NCBI GenBank assembly: GCA_023443125.1
Contig: JAEZVO010000065.1
Coordinates: forward strand, 62,001 to 126,000
DNA from: Actinomycetes bacterium
Lineage (GTDB): Bacteria; Actinomycetota; Actinomycetes; Propionibacteriales; Propionibacteriaceae
DNA: 64,000 bases
Direction: 5' to 3'
Shown: piece by piece, positions 43,591 to 52,338 of the stretch
Layout: each line of letters opens with the position of its first letter
Position numbering within the stretch: the first letter of the stretch is position 1
Notes under the pieces: generated by a model
What the model saw: the letters and a program-made list of their open reading frames with translations, nothing else
Told to the model about the DNA's origin: nothing
Databases searched by the model: none
Program-made: the position numbers and the translations under genes

Positions 43591-46500
43591 TTCCTGCCCC
43601 ACCCGTGGAGGTATCAACCGAGGCCGCATCGATCATCTGCTGCAGCAGGTTCAGCGCAGGCAGCGCGTGCGGGGCCAGCTCAGACATGAGGCTCATCTGA
43701 CGCACCTGCGCCAGCGGCAAGTTCAGCTGGTAAGCCATCACGTTCTGCTCCGCCACGTTGCCGTTGGCATCCACCTGGCCCCACTGCTCGGCATACATCC
43801 GACGAAGCCCGTCCACCCATGCGCGGGCTTCCGCAGCACGAGCCTGGCCCACCGTCTGCGTGGCATCCGCCTCTGCCCTGGTGAGAACGGGGCTCGGGCC
43901 GTCGCACGGCATTGGGGCGCCGTCGAGTTCCATGGGCTTATCGAAGAACGCCGCGCGCAGCAGCGTCGTGCCGGCCAGCTCGCTGACGTCGTTCGAGTGC
44001 GCGTTGGAGTCGGCCTGGTCGACGAGTCGGCGCAGCGCGTCGTAAGGGGTGAGCGGGGTGAGGTCGCCGTCGCCACCGCAGCGGACGAACGCCCACGCGT
44101 GGCTCATCAGCACGGCCGCCAGCACGTCGTGGGCGGTGCGCACCTGGGTGTCTTCCGACGTGAGCAGCTCACCGAAGTTGCACCAGCCGTCGGGCGTGCT
44201 GACCGCGGCCTTGCCCGTCTTGTCCTGGCGCACCAGCCCGATGAGTCGACCCAGATACCAGCCCGCGATCACGCGCTGGAGCTCGGCTGGCGACATGGCG
44301 ATGGCCGCCGACAGGGGACGCGTGCGCTTCCACTGCCACAGGTTGCGCTGCGCGATGAGCGGGGCCTTCGCCCAACGCTGCTGGATCGGGTCGAGCAGCG
44401 ACGTGAAGCACAGCGGCGACACCTTCTGGTACGAGCCGAACACGCTGACCTTGCCGGCCTCCGAGACGGTGCCCACCAGGGAGTCTTCGAAGTTCTCGAC
44501 GCTCGTCGGGTCGAGCGACGCGTTCGCGCGCAGGCGCTGGAGCATGGCCTGGCTCACGGGGTGCTGCTCGCCGATCGGAATGTCCGAGAACGAGTACACG
44601 AACTTGATGTCGGTGCCGTGCAGACGCTGCGCCATGTTGACGTCGATACCCACCACTGGCTTGGCCTTTTCCATGGTCTCCGCCATCTTCGCAACGAACG
44701 ACTTCTGGCGTTGCTCACGGTCGATGGCCGTCACCGTCGGATCGTCGAGGTAGTCGGAGATGGACTGGCCAGCGAAGGCGGCGAACACGTCGCCCTTCGC
44801 TCCGAGCCGCGACGTGGCGCGGGCCAGCAGGTCGGAGTGCGACATCAGCAACGTGTAGTTCGGCTTCGCCTCCGGCGTCGGCTGACCGTCGGAAGCCCGG
44901 CTCGGGAGGGCGCCTGGGCGCCAGTGGCTCACCTGCCTCAGTACCTCGTGCTCTTCCTTCGAGCCCGTGGTCTCCCACTTGCCGTCGGTGGCTTCGGCGC
45001 GGATCTTCGCCAGCGACTGCCCGTAGTCGGTGTTGCCGTTTGCGGAGGCCACAACGTCGCTGTGGAACTGCTGCGGGAAGTCGTCGGCCGTGGTGAGCAG
45101 CACCTCGTTCTCGGCATGCTTGAAGCGCATGGGCACGCGGTCGGTCTCGTCGGGCCAGTCGGCGTACACCTCGGAGTTGAGCTGCGCGAGGCCGGCCCCC
45201 GACGAGGTATGCGCGCGCTCGACTTCCAGCAGCCGGAGCGCGTCGTTGGCAGCCTTCTCGAGGCCCGCCAGCACGTCGGAGGAGAACGCCCGCAAGATTC
45301 CGGCAGCGATGCGGGCACCCTCCAGGCGCAACGTGCGCTCCATCGAGTTGCTGAGCGAGCGCTGCACCATCTGGCCGATGGGGTGGCTCATGTCGACGGG
45401 CTTCTTGCCCAGCGACTGCGCCTGCTGCCCGACAGTGGGATCGAGAGCGACGGGGTCTGCGCCGTCGGCTTCCACACCCGCCTGGGCGAGCTGCGCGATG
45501 AGCTGATCGGCGTAGTCGTGGATGCGGCTCATCAGCTCGCGCCCGTAGGGCAGGCCGAACTGGCTGACGACGCGCAGGAACTCGCGCTTCGCCGCGTCTT
45601 CGAGCTGGTAGGCCCATCCCTCCGCCCACGCGTAGGCGGAGCGCTGCAGCTGGTTGCGGCACTGCTCGCGCATCGGGTTGAGGTTCATCGTGACGGTCGA
45701 GAGCCACTGCGACGCCGGCGCCTGCCCGGAGTTCGCGAGCATCCCGACGGCCGGCCCGGCGGCTTCGCGCGCGATGGCCTCCCACACCTGGCGCGGGAAC
45801 GCCTCGGTCTGGAACCAGTCGGGAACGGGCTGCCCGTACTGCGGCAACCCCATCGCATTCAGGCTGGCGCCCCACTGGTTGTCCATGAGCTGCCGAAGCT
45901 GATCGTTGCCCGACAGCGAGCTCGTCGGGTTGATGTGGCCGCCCACGAGGTGGTCCGACGCGGAGTGCGCCAGCCGCTGCGCGGCGTAGTCGAGGTAGCG
46001 ATCGCGGCCGAGCGAGAGCGACGCGAACCCGAGCGAGCCGAACGGCAGCGCGAGCGGATCGACGCGCCAGCCGAACTTCTGGTTGAGGTTGGTGAGCGGG
46101 TTGGGGTTGCCGAGCATGAAGTCGAGGTACTGCCTCGACGCGCGCTCGGAGAGCATGGTGCCCGCCAGCGCCCGTGCGATGCCGCGGTACACGGACTCCT
46201 GTGAACCGTCGCCGAAGTAGGCGCCCGAGCCGCCGATCTTCGAGCCGATCGGGAACACGCGGGCAAAGGGCGGCGTGTTCTGCTGCAGCGGGATACCCAG
46301 CGACCCGTAGGTCGCGGCGTCGAATCCCTCGGAGGTGCGGGCGATAGCCGCGATAATCTCCGGCAGGGCACCCATCGCGTTGCCTTCGACGTTGGCGCGC
46401 TTGCCCTCGTCGAGCTGCGCGAACACGTCGGCGGTGTAGAGGAAACAGCCGATGTTTTGGCTCTTCACGCCCGGCAGCGTGCCGAGCAGGCGGGCGACGT

Positions 46501-47056
46501 CGAGGAACATCGACGCGCCAGAGCCGCCAGCCATGGAACCGACGATGATGGGGATGATGACCTCCGACGACTGCTCCTCGGCGGGGATTTCGCCCCAGGC
46601 GCCCGGCGCCACGGACTTCGCCTGTGCCCTCACGAGCGTTTCGCGCAGCGGGTTCAGCCTCGGCAGCGTGAGCATGCGCCCAACGGCCCGGTACTGGCCG
46701 GCGCCGGAAGTGACGGGGATGGTATTCGCCGCAGCCGGGTTACGCGGCGCCCAGCCGGACAGGCCGACGTAGTTGCGGTCTTTGCTGGTGAGCTGCGCCT
46801 CGACGGTGTGCGAGGTCTGCAGGAACGAGTTCGACGGCGACGAGAACGACACGTAGTGGCCGCCCATCTCCTGGATGTTGCCCAGCGGTTCGGGCCCCTT
46901 ATCAGGGTCGACGGGAACGTCGATGTGCACGAACTGCCACGCGTCCGGAAGCGATGAGATGCCGCGGGCACGGAGGTCGGCGCGGAGCTGATCGATCAGG
47001 AGACGAAGCGTGGTGCCACCAGAACCACCACATCCGACAAGAAGGAATCTACGCAC
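43574..47056 (-). CDS. Large tubulin-like GTPase (Tubulin_2 type)
   Basis: An 1160-aa protein. GTG 47054-47056 is preferred over a TTG two codons earlier because GAGG then lies 7 nt upstream. It opens with RRFLLVGCGGSGGTTLRLLI, a Rossmann-like GTP-binding start, and the tubulin signature-like loop appears as IIVGSMAGGSGASMFLDVAR near residue 175. This matches the prokaryotic tubulin-like family often fused to or encoded near vWA proteins. The long C-terminal 700 residues, helical with PTVTAIDREQRQKSFVAKMA and similar segments, are not assigned. The gene overlaps the 877-aa gene and follows the vWA gene by 37 bp. Confidence 0.8.
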   Translation of the reverse strand: MRRFLLVGCGGSGGTTLRLLIDQLRADLRARGISSLPDAWQFVHIDVPVDPDKGPEPLGNIQEMGGHYVSFSSPSNSFLQTSHTVEAQLTSKDRNYVGLSGWAPRNPAAANTIPVTSGAGQYRAVGRMLTLPRLNPLRETLVRAQAKSVAPGAWGEIPAEEQSSEVIIPIIVGSMAGGSGASMFLDVARLLGTLPGVKSQNIGCFLYTADVFAQLDEGKRANVEGNAMGALPEIIAAIARTSEGFDAATYGSLGIPLQQNTPPFARVFPIGSKIGGSGAYFGDGSQESVYRGIARALAGTMLSERASRQYLDFMLGNPNPLTNLNQKFGWRVDPLALPFGSLGFASLSLGRDRYLDYAAQRLAHSASDHLVGGHINPTSSLSGNDQLRQLMDNQWGASLNAMGLPQYGQPVPDWFQTEAFPRQVWEAIAREAAGPAVGMLANSGQAPASQWLSTVTMNLNPMREQCRNQLQRSAYAWAEGWAYQLEDAAKREFLRVVSQFGLPYGRELMSRIHDYADQLIAQLAQAGVEADGADPVALDPTVGQQAQSLGKKPVDMSHPIGQMVQRSLSNSMERTLRLEGARIAAGILRAFSSDVLAGLEKAANDALRLLEVERAHTSSGAGLAQLNSEVYADWPDETDRVPMRFKHAENEVLLTTADDFPQQFHSDVVASANGNTDYGQSLAKIRAEATDGKWETTGSKEEHEVLRQVSHWRPGALPSRASDGQPTPEAKPNYTLLMSHSDLLARATSRLGAKGDVFAAFAGQSISDYLDDPTVTAIDREQRQKSFVAKMAETMEKAKPVVGIDVNMAQRLHGTDIKFVYSFSDIPIGEQHPVSQAMLQRLRANASLDPTSVENFEDSLVGTVSEAGKVSVFGSYQKVSPLCFTSLLDPIQQRWAKAPLIAQRNLWQWKRTRPLSAAIAMSPAELQRVIAGWYLGRLIGLVRQDKTGKAAVSTPDGWCNFGELLTSEDTQVRTAHDVLAAVLMSHAWAFVRCGGDGDLTPLTPYDALRRLVDQADSNAHSNDVSELAGTTLLRAAFFDKPMELDGAPMPCDGPSPVLTRAEADATQTVGQARAAEARAWVDGLRRMYAEQWGQVDANGNVAEQNVMAYQLNLPLAQVRQMSLMSELAPHALPALNLLQQMIDAASVDTSTGGAGNDVWI

Positions 47057-47093
47057 GTTCAATCCTCACTGGGTTGCATTTCCTAGCTGTGGT

Positions 47094-49847
47094 TTACCAT
47101 CCCGCCCCACCACTGGGAGGCTGATTGCCCCAGTTGGAGTTCGGCGGTTGTTGCCATTGTGACTGACCGCCCGGCTGCCCGGGAGGCGGCGGCGACTGCC
47201 AACCCGTCTGTGGCCCACTCGAGGGCGACGGCCCTCCTTGCGGATTCCAACGGGTGGTTGATTGCGTGGGCGGGTTCGACCACGGGTCGGGCTGCCCACC
47301 TGCGGAAGGGCCGCCGCCCCACGGGTCGCTCGTCGGGGGTTCGGCGTCTGGTGGCAGGCCCTCGCGGAGTTTGGCGACGGCGTCGCGGATGCGGCCGCGG
47401 ATGTCGTCGGTGAGTTCGTTCAGGCCCGGCGCGCCGGGGCCGGTGAAGATGGTGACCGTCACGTCGCCGGAGGTGGGGCGCTCAGGGTGCAGCGCCACCG
47501 TCCAGTTGCCCTGCACGGCCAATGGCAGTTTGGCCTTGTTGCCGGCCGACGCGAGCGAGGTGCGTCCGCCTGCAGCCTTGCCGGGCTGTTCGACGACGAC
47601 GTACCCAGGCTCCGTGAGCGCCAGGCCCGTCTTCGCCCGGAGCTGCACTCCCGCGACGTCGACCTTGCGGCGTCCGCCTGCGAGCTGTGCGATCGACATG
47701 CGGCTGAGGTCGACGTCCAGGCCGTTGTCGGTGAAGGCATGCGAATCGTCGACGGGCCCGGTGAACTGCTGCGCCAGCACTGCGTTGCCGGGGATCTTCG
47801 ACGTGAGGTACTTGCTCAGGTACAAAATGCCGACGGGGATCGCGATGCCCAGCAGCGTCACACCGATGAGCGTTCCCCACAGCACTGGCTGCGAGGCCGG
47901 GCGCTGCATCTGGAGATCAAACTCGAGCTGCACGGGTGTGCCGGCCTTGGCGCTGGGCGACTTGAGCCACACCTCCGCCTTGCCGACGAGCGCGCCATGC
48001 CCCGTGCCGCTCGGGTCGAGTGTGAGCTCGAGCCCCGACGAGCTGCACGAACCCTCATCGGCGGCGGGAGAGCTCAGCTTCGCGGAATCGAGGCCCTTCG
48101 GATATCCGGTGAACTGCGTCTTCTCGCCGAGCCAAACGCATCCCTCGCCCTCGAGCGGCACCGTGACGGTAACCGGGTCGGCCTGCTCCGTCTCACCGAA
48201 GGACACCTTGGCAGGGATCGTCGGGAAATCTTCCGGAGGTGCGACCGAGAGCGGCGTCATCACCCGGATAGGCTCCAGCTTGGTGCCTTCGACGGTTTTG
48301 CCTTGCCCAGACCACGACTGCGTCGTGACGTTCAAGGTAATCCACAGCTGCGCGCCACCGGCGGGGATCGAGCCAGGGTCGAGGGCGATGGGTTCGGTGA
48401 TCGTGGTCACCGGCTTGTCCTTGACAAGCTGGCGGGTTTCACCGTCGGAGCCAGTCAACGAGACGTCGAAGCGGGACTCGTCGGACAGCGTGGCCGGATC
48501 GATCGTCTCGCCCTTGCTGTTCACCAGGCCGAGCTGCAGGTCGACGGGTTTCGCGTCGGTGCGAATCGTGACGTCCTTGCGGTTCGTCCACACCGGCTGC
48601 ACGTCGCCGAAGAGCTGCAACGACGACTTCGCCAGCTCGTCGGTGTCGGTGGATGCGACGAACACCAGCCCCCACGGGCCGATCCATTCCTCGCTTTGCC
48701 CTTCGCGCTCCAGCATGAGTGTGAGCGTGCGGTCGGACAGCCACTTCCAACGCAGCGTCGCGCCGGGGACTTTCGCATTGTCGCCATCCTTCGGCATGGG
48801 TGTGAGTGCGCCGTCGCGGGTCTGCAACAGAACGCGCCCACCGTCTACGGGAAGCTGCGTAATGGCTTGCACACGCCCGATCGAGCCGTCGAGGACGAAC
48901 GTGCGGGTGCCCTCCGCGCAAGGCTCTTCGCCTTCCTTGCACAGGCCAGTTTCCTGAACATCGGAGCCCTCGGATGAGGCTTCCGCAAACGCCCAGATGA
49001 GGTCGTCGATATCGGTGGCCATGGTGAACGTACCAGGCTTGGGTTTCGTGATGTCACCGCAGGGGATGGTCTCCGCGGCGGAAAAACCCTGCATGAGATC
49101 GAACGTCTTCGGTTCGGAGTCGACGGCGAGCCCGATGCCGAGGGTGATGACGTCCATGCTGCGCAGCTGGTCGGCTACGCCACCCGGGCGGCACATGTCC
49201 TCTTGGCCGTCCTGCATGGCCCGCGCGGCGTCCTGTCGCGTCGCGAGCTTGTTGTCAGGCGCGTACGGCTTCAGGCCTCCCCACTTCTGCATCACGTCGG
49301 CGTTGGCGCGCTTGCTGATGGCGAAGCCGCCGTCGGAGAACCACACCACCATCGAGCAGTGGTCGCCTTCGGCCTGCTGGCGCTGGGCGAGCTCCTGGCG
49401 CGCTCCGTCGACGGCTTTCCAGTAGTCGGTCTCCGGCCCGTTGCGACGCTCGGCGTAGGCATCGAGATCGGCGTTGATGGGGTCGAGGTGTTCGGCGTCG
49501 AGATCAGTCCAGTCGAGCGTCTTGCTGAAGCTGTGATCGAAGCCGGCGAGCGCGACCTGCACGTTGGATTCGGGCGACTCCCCCAGGATTTCCGCGAGTC
49601 GACTCACGAACAACTTGCTGGCGGTGACCCGGGCGTTGTCCGGGTCGGTGCGTTTCAGCGAGCCCGACGTGTCGAACAGCAACAGTACGCTGCCCTGTCC
49701 TCCGCCGCGGGTGCAGCTCATGAACCGTGACGCGGGCGTTACCTCCGCATCCTCATCTGCGACGGCGCTCGGTGCGGCGAGCGGCACGATCACCAGCCCG
49801 ACGATGAGGGCCAACAGCAGCGTGCGCATGGCACGCAGGCGGTTCAC
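47094..49847 (-). CDS. Exported membrane-anchored vWA protein
   Basis: A 917-aa protein from GTG 49845-49847, with AGGAG 7 nt upstream; the open frame continues far upstream only as a shadow. A signal peptide (TLLLALIVGLVIVPLAAPSA) is followed by a vWA domain with a canonical MIDAS (VLLLFDTSGSLKRTDPDN near residue 50; DGGF and TLGIG later), so the metal-binding face is outside the membrane. Ig-like beta domains fill about 300-680. One transmembrane helix (LWGTLIGVTLLGIAIPVGIL, near 705) leads to a cytoplasmic domain and a 70-residue P/Q/W-rich tail ending PPSGGAGW. Confidence 0.8.
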   Translation of the reverse strand: MNRLRAMRTLLLALIVGLVIVPLAAPSAVADEDAEVTPASRFMSCTRGGGQGSVLLLFDTSGSLKRTDPDNARVTASKLFVSRLAEILGESPESNVQVALAGFDHSFSKTLDWTDLDAEHLDPINADLDAYAERRNGPETDYWKAVDGARQELAQRQQAEGDHCSMVVWFSDGGFAISKRANADVMQKWGGLKPYAPDNKLATRQDAARAMQDGQEDMCRPGGVADQLRSMDVITLGIGLAVDSEPKTFDLMQGFSAAETIPCGDITKPKPGTFTMATDIDDLIWAFAEASSEGSDVQETGLCKEGEEPCAEGTRTFVLDGSIGRVQAITQLPVDGGRVLLQTRDGALTPMPKDGDNAKVPGATLRWKWLSDRTLTLMLEREGQSEEWIGPWGLVFVASTDTDELAKSSLQLFGDVQPVWTNRKDVTIRTDAKPVDLQLGLVNSKGETIDPATLSDESRFDVSLTGSDGETRQLVKDKPVTTITEPIALDPGSIPAGGAQLWITLNVTTQSWSGQGKTVEGTKLEPIRVMTPLSVAPPEDFPTIPAKVSFGETEQADPVTVTVPLEGEGCVWLGEKTQFTGYPKGLDSAKLSSPAADEGSCSSSGLELTLDPSGTGHGALVGKAEVWLKSPSAKAGTPVQLEFDLQMQRPASQPVLWGTLIGVTLLGIAIPVGILYLSKYLTSKIPGNAVLAQQFTGPVDDSHAFTDNGLDVDLSRMSIAQLAGGRRKVDVAGVQLRAKTGLALTEPGYVVVEQPGKAAGGRTSLASAGNKAKLPLAVQGNWTVALHPERPTSGDVTVTIFTGPGAPGLNELTDDIRGRIRDAVAKLREGLPPDAEPPTSDPWGGGPSAGGQPDPWSNPPTQSTTRWNPQGGPSPSSGPQTGWQSPPPPGQPGGQSQWQQPPNSNWGNQPPSGGAGW

Positions 49848-50260
49848 GACCAGACTCCTCTGGCGACGTCGCTCGCAATGAGCCACGCGGCGAGCGCAAC
49901 AGCGACGAGCGCTAGCACGACGGCGATCCGTCGGCCCCACTCGGCCAGACCAGATGGCCGGTACCAGCCCGACTCGCGCTTCTTGCCGTCGGCGGAGGTG
50001 AACAGCGCGACGGCGGTGATGGCCAGTGGACCCGCCAGCACCCATGCGATAAGCCCCATCGTGGCTCCGTGCCCAACGATGGCAAGCACAAGCGCGACGA
50101 GTGAGAGCAGCACGCTGACGCCCAGCCACAACATCGGCGGGGTGTTCGGTTCCACGAATTCGACGGCACGCTGATCTGCTCCGAAGGCAGCGGTTTGCGC
50201 CTGCGCGTCGTAGCGGGGCGGGGGCGCCGACCAGTCCCCATCCGAACCAGACCAAGTCAT
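49844..50260 (-). CDS. Small membrane protein, first gene of the operon
   Basis: A 138-aa protein from ATG 50258-50260 (a GTG three codons earlier is also open). A short cytoplasmic N-terminus rich in Ser/Asp/Pro (SGSDGDWSAPPPRYDAQ) precedes three or four hydrophobic segments (LWLGVSVLLSLVALVLAIVG, LIAWVLAGPLAITAVALF, RRIAVVLALVAVALAAWLIA). No family recognised. Its stop overlaps the GTG of the vWA gene (GTGA). It has no good ribosome site but sits 7 nt behind a -10 box, suggesting a leaderless mRNA. Confidence 0.6.
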   Translation of the reverse strand: MTWSGSDGDWSAPPPRYDAQAQTAAFGADQRAVEFVEPNTPPMLWLGVSVLLSLVALVLAIVGHGATMGLIAWVLAGPLAITAVALFTSADGKKRESGWYRPSGLAEWGRRIAVVLALVAVALAAWLIASDVARGVWS

Positions 50261-50267
50261 GCTTTGC

Positions 50268-50273
50268 ACTGTA
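50268..50273 (-). promoter_or_regulatory. -10 box of a probable leaderless transcript
   Basis: Minus strand TACAGT ends exactly 7 nt before the ATG of the first operon gene; in actinobacteria this spacing places the transcript start on the start codon. No convincing -35 hexamer is seen. Confidence 0.5.
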
Positions 50274-50379
50274 GCGGAACACGCAGATCATACCGCCAAA
50301 TCGCGCTCCGCTTGGGCACACGATAGGGTCGAATGGCGCCAATGCGCACTCCCCCAATGACGACGAAGGTGATTTCTGC

Positions 50380-52149
50380 ATGTCTGAAACTCCCAAGACG
50401 GACGAGACGCACGAGGAGTTGAGCGCAGCCGACGAGCTTGCTTCGCTGCTGGCTACCGACACTCCCGCGCAGCACGCGACCGAGGAGGTGAAACTGCAAT
50501 CTGAGGCTGACTCCCCCATCGACTGGCTCATCGCTGGTCCCGCCATCGCGATCACCGTCGCTGTGGTGGCATGGGGCCTGCTCGCGTCGACGTCGTTCGC
50601 GAGCTTCGCCAGCTCGGCACTCGATTTCATCGTCACGAACTTCGGCTGGGCATTCGTGCTGTTCAGCACCGTATTCGTCGTGTTTGTGCTGGTGATTGCC
50701 TTCAGCAACTTCGGGCGCATCAAACTCGGCGGGGCCGAGGAAGAACCAGAGTTCAACACCGTCAGCTGGGTAGCGATGATGTTTGCCGCCGGCATGGGCA
50801 TCGGCCTCATGTTCTACGGCGCCTCTGAGCCGCTCACCTTCTACCGCGACGGTGTGCCCGGCCACGCAGAACATGAAGTGATGCCTGCGATGGCCACCGC
50901 CATGTTCCACTGGACCCTCCACCCCTGGGCCATGTACGCCATCGTCGGCCTGGCCATTGCGTACTCGACCTTCCGCATAGGTCGCAAGCAGCTGCTCAGC
51001 CAGGCCTTCGTTCCCCTGATCGGCGAGAAGCTCGCCGGCGGCTGGCTTGGACGAATTATCGACGTGCTCGCAATTTTCGCGACGGTGTTCGGCACCGCCT
51101 GCTCGCTCGGCCTGGGCGCGCTGCAGATTGGTGCAGGGCTGAAGGCGTCGGGGCTGATCGAAAACCCGGGGCAATGGGTTGTCATCGGTATTGTGCTGGT
51201 GCTGACGCTGGCTTTCTTGCTGTCGGCCATGTCGGGCGTGAGCAGGGGCATTCAGTACCTGTCGAACACCAACATGGTGCTCGCCGCGTTCCTGGCGATC
51301 TTCGTATTCGTTCTGGGCCCCACGGTGTCGGTGCTGAACCTCATCCCCGGCTCGATCGGCGCCTACCTCTCCGGATTCTTCGAGATGGCGAGCCGCACCG
51401 CCGAGACCGCCGACGGCACGGCCGGCGGCTTCCTGGCCGGCTGGACCATCTTCTACTGGGCCTGGTGGATCTCCTGGAGCCCCTTTGTCGGCATGTTCGT
51501 CGCACGCATTTCGCGCGGCCGCACCATTCGCGAGTTCTGCCTCACAGTACTGTTCGTGCCCGCGGCTGTATCCACCATCTGGTTCGCGATCTTCGGCGGC
51601 ACCGCCATCCACTTGGAACGCGAAGGCAACTCCATCTGGGGCGACGGTTCGGCCCAAACCCAGCTATTTAACCTGCTGCACCAGATGCCCGGCGGATTCA
51701 TTGCAGGCATCGTCGCGATGATCCTGCTGGCGACGTTCTTCATCACCTCGGCCGACTCCGCGTCGACGGTGATGGGGTCCATGTCGCAAGGCGGACGTTC
51801 CGACGCATCGCCGGGCCTCTCCGCGGTGTGGGGCGTAATGACCGCGATGATCGGTCTCACCCTGCTGCTGTCTGGTGGTAACGATGCGCTGTCCAACCTG
51901 CAGAACGTGACCATCATCGCGGCGAGCCCCTTCCTGCTCGTGCTCGTGTTCTTGATGCCCGCCATCGTGAAGGCACTGCGTGCAGACATCATCTACGTCG
52001 AGCTTCGCGAACACCAGGCGTTCCAGCGCAAGCTCGCGCGCGAGCGTCGCCTCCATCGCGAGCAGCTAGAAATCGAGCGCCAGAAGGCGCGTTTCGCCAA
52101 GCTGCGCCCAGGAGGTCGACCCACGAAGTCGCCGACGTCGAAGAAGTAA
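50380..52149 (+). CDS. BCCT-family betaine/carnitine/choline transporter
   Basis: A 589-aa secondary transporter with twelve membrane helices. The glycine-rich substrate/sodium helix reads AAGMGIGLMFYGASEPL near residue 145, as in the betaine carrier BetP (GMGIG), and the aromatic box-containing YWAWWISWSPFVGMFVARIS lies near 355. The acidic N-terminal tail (about 50 residues) and strongly basic C-terminal helix (AFQRKLARERRLHREQLE) resemble the osmosensing tails of BetP-like transporters, so uptake of glycine betaine under osmotic stress is likely. GAAGG lies upstream of the ATG. It is divergent from the tubulin-like operon. Confidence 0.93.
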   Translation: MSETPKTDETHEELSAADELASLLATDTPAQHATEEVKLQSEADSPIDWLIAGPAIAITVAVVAWGLLASTSFASFASSALDFIVTNFGWAFVLFSTVFVVFVLVIAFSNFGRIKLGGAEEEPEFNTVSWVAMMFAAGMGIGLMFYGASEPLTFYRDGVPGHAEHEVMPAMATAMFHWTLHPWAMYAIVGLAIAYSTFRIGRKQLLSQAFVPLIGEKLAGGWLGRIIDVLAIFATVFGTACSLGLGALQIGAGLKASGLIENPGQWVVIGIVLVLTLAFLLSAMSGVSRGIQYLSNTNMVLAAFLAIFVFVLGPTVSVLNLIPGSIGAYLSGFFEMASRTAETADGTAGGFLAGWTIFYWAWWISWSPFVGMFVARISRGRTIREFCLTVLFVPAAVSTIWFAIFGGTAIHLEREGNSIWGDGSAQTQLFNLLHQMPGGFIAGIVAMILLATFFITSADSASTVMGSMSQGGRSDASPGLSAVWGVMTAMIGLTLLLSGGNDALSNLQNVTIIAASPFLLVLVFLMPAIVKALRADIIYVELREHQAFQRKLARERRLHREQLEIERQKARFAKLRPGGRPTKSPTSKK

Positions 52150-52198
52150 CCTCACCGCGACGAGCGCCACTCGTCGCCTCAGTAACGAAGGCAGGTGC

Positions 52199-52301
52199 AA
52201 CCTGTGCGGCTCAGTCGCGGCACATGTGTCCAACGCTTCTGCGCGACGAGGCATCGTCGGGAAGCAAAGGAACATTGATCCGCGACTGAGCCGCACAGGT
52301 T
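52199..52301. repeat. 22-bp perfect inverted repeat with long loop
   Basis: AACCTGTGCGGCTCAGTCGCGG (shown in part: AACCTGTGCGGCTCAG at 52199) recurs exactly inverted at 52280-52301, separated by 59 nt that includes CGACGAGGCATCGTCG. It lies between two convergent genes. Confidence 0.9.
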
Positions 52302-52338
52302 ACGAGTGCCCCGCCGGCCCCGCGCGGGCCACGTCGGT

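Noticed and set aside
43667..46204. An 845-codon open frame on the plus strand
   Set aside because: Antisense to the tubulin-like gene, with His/Arg/Leu-rich low-complexity sequence and no domain pattern.
49848..50810. Long N-terminal extension of the exported vWA protein
   Set aside because: It is antisense to the BCCT gene and in a shadow frame of the small membrane protein; the GTG at 49847 has AGGAG and starts a signal peptide.
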